NCBI RefSeq assembly: GCF_042685365.1
Contig: NZ_JBHUMY010000012.1
Coordinates: forward strand, 62,001-126,000
Direction: 5' to 3'
Source of the DNA: Paenibacillus_AP thailandensis
Lineage (GTDB): Bacteria > Bacillota > Bacilli > Paenibacillales > Paenibacillaceae
DNA: 64,000 nt
The position numbers and the translations under genes are program-made. The notes under the pieces were generated by a model. It was given only the letters and a program-made list of their open reading frames with translations, did no database searches and was not told the DNA's origin. The stretch's first letter is position 1. Each line of letters begins with the position of its first letter. This document shows positions 61,130 through 64,000 of the stretch, piece after piece.

Positions 61130-62056
61130 TTACAGCTGGTTCAACGATTCCAGGCTGTTGACGGATACAATCTTGACGGATTTGTCGACTTTTTTGATCA
61201 ACCCGGCCAATACGGTCCCGGAGCCGATCTCGACAAACGTATCCACGCCTTGTTCAATCAAGTAACGGACGGTGTCTTCCCATAGAACCGGGGAATACAC
61301 CTGCTCTACAAGCAAGCCGCGGATTTCGGACGCATCCGTTACCGGACGGGCCGTGACGTTCGCGACGACAGGCACCGCAGCGTCATGGACCGTTACGCCT
61401 TTCAGCACCTCGGCCAGCTTTTCCGCCGCAGGCTTCATAAGCGAAGAATGGAAAGGCCCGCTGACTTCAAGCGGCACGACCCGCTTCGCCCCGGCTTCCT
61501 TGCCGCGCTCGACGATTGCCTGCACGCCGGCCGCGGCGCCGGATACGACGATTTGCCCGGGGCAGTTGACGTTCGCCAATTCAACGGTATGCGAAGCGCC
61601 CTCGGAAGAAACGGCGGCGCACAGACTTGCGAGCGCCTCGCGTTCGGCGCCAAGCACGGCGGCCATGGCGCCTTGTCCGCCCGGCACGGCTTGCTCCATA
61701 AATTCGCCGCGGGCCCGGACGGTCTTGACCGCATCCTCGAACGATAAAGAGCCTGCAGCCACAAGCGCGCTGTATTCGCCCAAGCTATGGCCCGCGACAT
61801 AGTCCGGGCGCAAGCCTTTGCCTTCCAGCGCCTTCAGCAGCGCCGCGCTGACGGTAAGCAGCGCCGGCTGCGTGTTGACCGTCTGCTTCAACGTTTCGTC
61901 GGGACCGCCGAAAATAATATCGCTAAGCTTGAATCCAAGGACCTCGTCCGCGCGTTCGAAAACGGAGCGCGACGCTTCGACCGCGTCGTACACGTCCTTG
62001 CCCATGCCTACGGCTTGCGCGCCTTGTCCCGGAAATACAAATGCTGTTTTGCTCAA
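61130..62056 (-). CDS. fabD: Malonyl-CoA:ACP transacylase
   Basis: 308 residues, TTG 62056, 9 bases after GGAGGG. FPGQGAQ near the N-terminus, the catalytic serine in GHSLGEYSAL (about residue 90) and the histidine in SGPFHSSLM (about 200). Transfers malonyl groups to ACP. Between fabH and fabG in the plsX operon. Confidence 0.97.
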   Translation of the reverse strand: MSKTAFVFPGQGAQAVGMGKDVYDAVEASRSVFERADEVLGFKLSDIIFGGPDETLKQTVNTQPALLTVSAALLKALEGKGLRPDYVAGHSLGEYSALVAAGSLSFEDAVKTVRARGEFMEQAVPGGQGAMAAVLGAEREALASLCAAVSSEGASHTVELANVNCPGQIVVSGAAAGVQAIVERGKEAGAKRVVPLEVSGPFHSSLMKPAAEKLAEVLKGVTVHDAAVPVVANVTARPVTDASEIRGLLVEQVYSPVLWEDTVRYLIEQGVDTFVEIGSGTVLAGLIKKVDKSVKIVSVNSLESLNQL

Positions 62057-62072
62057 GAATGAATCCCTCCGT

Positions 62073-63068
62073 TTACCAAATAAGTACGGTCGAGCCCCAT
62101 GTCAGACCGCCGCCGAAACCGACGAGCACCAGGCAATCGCCTTCCTTGATCCGGTTCTGCTCTACGGCTTCCGCGAGCGCGACCGGCACCGATGCGGCCG
62201 ACATATTGCCGTATTTATCGACATTGATCATGCATTTGTCTTCATTCAGCTCCAAGCGGTTCAGCGCGGATTGAATAATCCGGATATTGGCCTGGTGCGG
62301 AACGAGCAGATCGATGTCTTCCTTGGACTTGCCCGCCTTGCGAAGCGCATCTTCCGCGGCGCTGCCCATGATTCGGACCGCGAATTTGAACACTTCGTTG
62401 CCGGCCATGTAAATGTAATGCGCTTTGGAGTCGACGGTATCGGCCGTGGACGGCATGCGCGATCCCCCGCCGGCAATGTTAAGGAGCGGTCCGCCGCTGC
62501 CGTCCGCGCCCAGCTCGAACGACTTGAAGCCGCGATGCTCCGGAACCGGCCCGAGAACGGCCGCGCCCGCGCCGTCGCCGAACAGAATGCATGTATTGCG
62601 GTCGGTGTAATCCGTAATGCGGGACAACGTATCCGCGCCAACGACCAGCGCATGCTTGTACATCCCCGTGGCAATCATGCTGGATGCCGTCGCCAGGCTG
62701 TAAATAAACCCGGAGCAGGCGGCCGAAAGGTCGAACGCGGCGGCGCGCTTCGCCCCAAGCCTTTCCTGCAATACGCAGGCCGTGGAAGGAAAGAACATAT
62801 CCGGCGTAATGGTAGCAACTATAATAAGGTCGATATCCTGCGCCGTCAAGCCCGCCGCCTCCAGCGCCCGGACGGACGCTTCATAGGCCAGGTCCGACGT
62901 TGCCTGCTCCGGCGCGGCGATTCTCCTCTCCCGAATGCCGGTTCTCGTTACGATCCATTCGTCGTTCGTTTCAACCATTTGCTCCAAGTCGTGATTGGAT
63001 AATATACGTTCCGGGACATATTTGCCCATGCCTATAATGCCTACCGAATTTACGCTCACGCTAAACAC
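62073..63068 (-). CDS. fabH: 3-oxoacyl-ACP synthase III (KAS III)
   Basis: About 331 residues; the start is unclear among GTG 63074 (overlapping the plsX stop), 63068 and 63059, and 63068 is given as a compromise. VGIIGMGKYVPERILSN opens the conserved core. Catalytic Cys in SAACSGFIYSLATA (about 115), His in HQANIRI, and Asn in MAGNEVFKFAVR-type context. It starts fatty acid synthesis from acyl-CoA and malonyl-ACP. Placed in the plsX operon. Confidence 0.93.
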   Translation of the reverse strand: MFSVSVNSVGIIGMGKYVPERILSNHDLEQMVETNDEWIVTRTGIRERRIAAPEQATSDLAYEASVRALEAAGLTAQDIDLIIVATITPDMFFPSTACVLQERLGAKRAAAFDLSAACSGFIYSLATASSMIATGMYKHALVVGADTLSRITDYTDRNTCILFGDGAGAAVLGPVPEHRGFKSFELGADGSGGPLLNIAGGGSRMPSTADTVDSKAHYIYMAGNEVFKFAVRIMGSAAEDALRKAGKSKEDIDLLVPHQANIRIIQSALNRLELNEDKCMINVDKYGNMSAASVPVALAEAVEQNRIKEGDCLVLVGFGGGLTWGSTVLIW

Positions 63069-63070
63069 AC

Positions 63071-64000
63071 TCACTTCCCGTTTATTTCCGCCGCGATCGA
63101 TTGGACCAGCTTGACTTGAACGGCGATCCTGGCTTGACGGACGGCGTTCTTGACCGCCTTCACGTCGGAAGAGCCGTGGCATTTCATAATCAGGCCGTCA
63201 AGTCCAAGCAGAGGCGCGCCCCCGTGCTCCGTGTAATCCATTTTCTTTTTCAACTGACGCAGCTTGGGCATCATGATGGCGGCGGCGACTTTGGTCATCC
63301 ACGTCGAAGCAAACGATTCCTTCAAAGCCGAAAACACCGTATTGGCCGTCCCTTCCATCGCTTTCAGCATGACATTGCCTGCAAACCCGTCGCAAATAAG
63401 AACGTCGCAATTGCGCACAAGCACGTCGCGGGCCTCCACGTTGCCGATAAAATGAATCGGCGCCTCCTCCAGCAGATCGTAGGCCGCCTTCGTCAGCTCG
63501 TTGCCCTTCCGGGCTTCCGTTCCGACGTTCAGAAGACCGACCCTAGGTTTATCAATTCCATGCACCTTGGAACGGTATACGCTGCCCATGATGGCATATT
63601 GCAGCAAATGCTCCGGCTTGGCGTCCATGTTGGCTCCCAAATCGAGAGAGAGCACGCCTACATCGTCCATCGTCGGCAAAATCGGCGCCAGCGCCGGGCG
63701 CTCGATGCCGTTCAGACGCCCCACGACGAGAAGCCCCGTCGTCATCAGCGCGCCCGTATTGCCGGCGGACAGCATGCAGTCGGCTTGCTTCTCCTTCACG
63801 AGCCGGCCGGCGATCACCATCGAGGAGTCCTTTTTTCTCCGGACGGCTTTAACCGGCTCTTCATCCGGTCCGATGACGTCCGGGGCGTGGCACACCGTAA
63901 CGTTCGGCAGCTTGCGCCCGTCAAGCAGGCTCTCGATCCGGGATTGATCCCCGACGAGAAGCAGTTCCGTATCCGGCCACTCTTGAGCGGCCTCGACCGC
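63071..64000 (-). CDS. plsX: Phosphate acyltransferase PlsX (5' end outside the window)
   Basis: 309 residues are visible and the frame is open to the window edge at 64000, so about 20-25 N-terminal residues are missing. Characteristic segments: VGDQSRIESLL, MVIAGRLVKEKQADCMLSAGNTGALMTTGLLVVGRL, RPALAPILPTMDDVGVLSLDLGANMDAKPEHLLQYA and VGLLNVGTEARKGNELTKAAYDLL. It makes acyl-phosphate from acyl-ACP for phospholipid synthesis by PlsY. Upstream fapR, usual in Bacillales, would lie outside. Confidence 0.96.
   Translation of the reverse strand, partial: AVEAAQEWPDTELLLVGDQSRIESLLDGRKLPNVTVCHAPDVIGPDEEPVKAVRRKKDSSMVIAGRLVKEKQADCMLSAGNTGALMTTGLLVVGRLNGIERPALAPILPTMDDVGVLSLDLGANMDAKPEHLLQYAIMGSVYRSKVHGIDKPRVGLLNVGTEARKGNELTKAAYDLLEEAPIHFIGNVEARDVLVRNCDVLICDGFAGNVMLKAMEGTANTVFSALKESFASTWMTKVAAAIMMPKLRQLKKKMDYTEHGGAPLLGLDGLIMKCHGSSDVKAVKNAVRQARIAVQVKLVQSIAAEINGK

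Overview
This 64 kb window looks like a housekeeping and motility region of a Paenibacillus-like member of the Bacillota (Bacillales, Paenibacillaceae). The evidence is the gene order, which closely follows the Bacillus subtilis block from plsX/fab through rnc-smc-ftsY-ffh-rpsP-rimM-trmD-rplS-lepB/rbgA-rnhB-ylqGH-sucCD-dprA-topA-trmFO-hslVU-codY to the fla/che operon. Also typical are moderately GC-rich codon use, strong GGAGG ribosome binding sites, several TTG/GTG starts, and Paenibacillus-style extra flagellar genes. Reading is nearly all on the minus strand, so the window is described from high to low coordinates. I see no tRNA, rRNA, CRISPR, insertion sequence or prophage.

Region 64000-57900 (lipid synthesis): plsX (5' end outside the window), fabH, fabD, fabG, acpP, fabF and rnc. 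plsX through fabG are packed as one unit. acpP has its own TATAAT promoter. Region 57820-50536 (chromosome, secretion, ribosome): a strong terminator separates rnc from smc; then smc, ftsY, and a separately promoted ylxM-ffh-rpsP-khpA unit ending in a terminator. Region 50318-45892: rimM, trmD, then rplS with its own promoter, a probable L19 leader and a terminator, then lepB-rbgA-rnhB with its own promoter and terminator.

Region 45805-31005: ylqG and ylqH (a stand-alone FliK-like / FlhB-C-like pair), yraN, the divergent yifB/comM (the only gene on the plus strand), sucC-sucD, dprA, topA, trmFO, hslV-hslU and codY. A xerC/codV gene, found between trmFO and hslV in B. subtilis, is absent. The sucC/yifB divergent region carries a perfect 23-bp palindrome and a terminator-like hairpin in the yifB leader.

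Region 30900-1: a fla/che operon of more than 30 kb. In order: flgB, flgC, fliE, fliF, fliG, fliH, fliI, fliJ, motE/ylxF, fliK, flgD, a TIGR02530-type gene, flgE, flbD/swrD, fliL, fliM, fliY, cheY, fliO, fliP, fliQ, fliR, flhB, flhA, flhF, flhG, cheB, cheA, cheW, cheC, cheD, a small membrane-protein gene, sigD, fapA-type DUF342, a small conserved gene, a swrB-like gene and one truncated ORF. Many neighbours overlap by ATGA or TAATG junctions, indicating translational coupling. Basal body, hook, C-ring, export gate, chemotaxis core (CheA/W/Y/B/C/D) and the late sigma factor are therefore expressed as one programme.

Nothing here is a clear new defence or mobile system. The best leads are regulatory (yifB leader attenuator, sucCD/yifB palindrome, tandem hairpins before codY) and the uncharacterised YlqG/YlqH export-switch-like pair.
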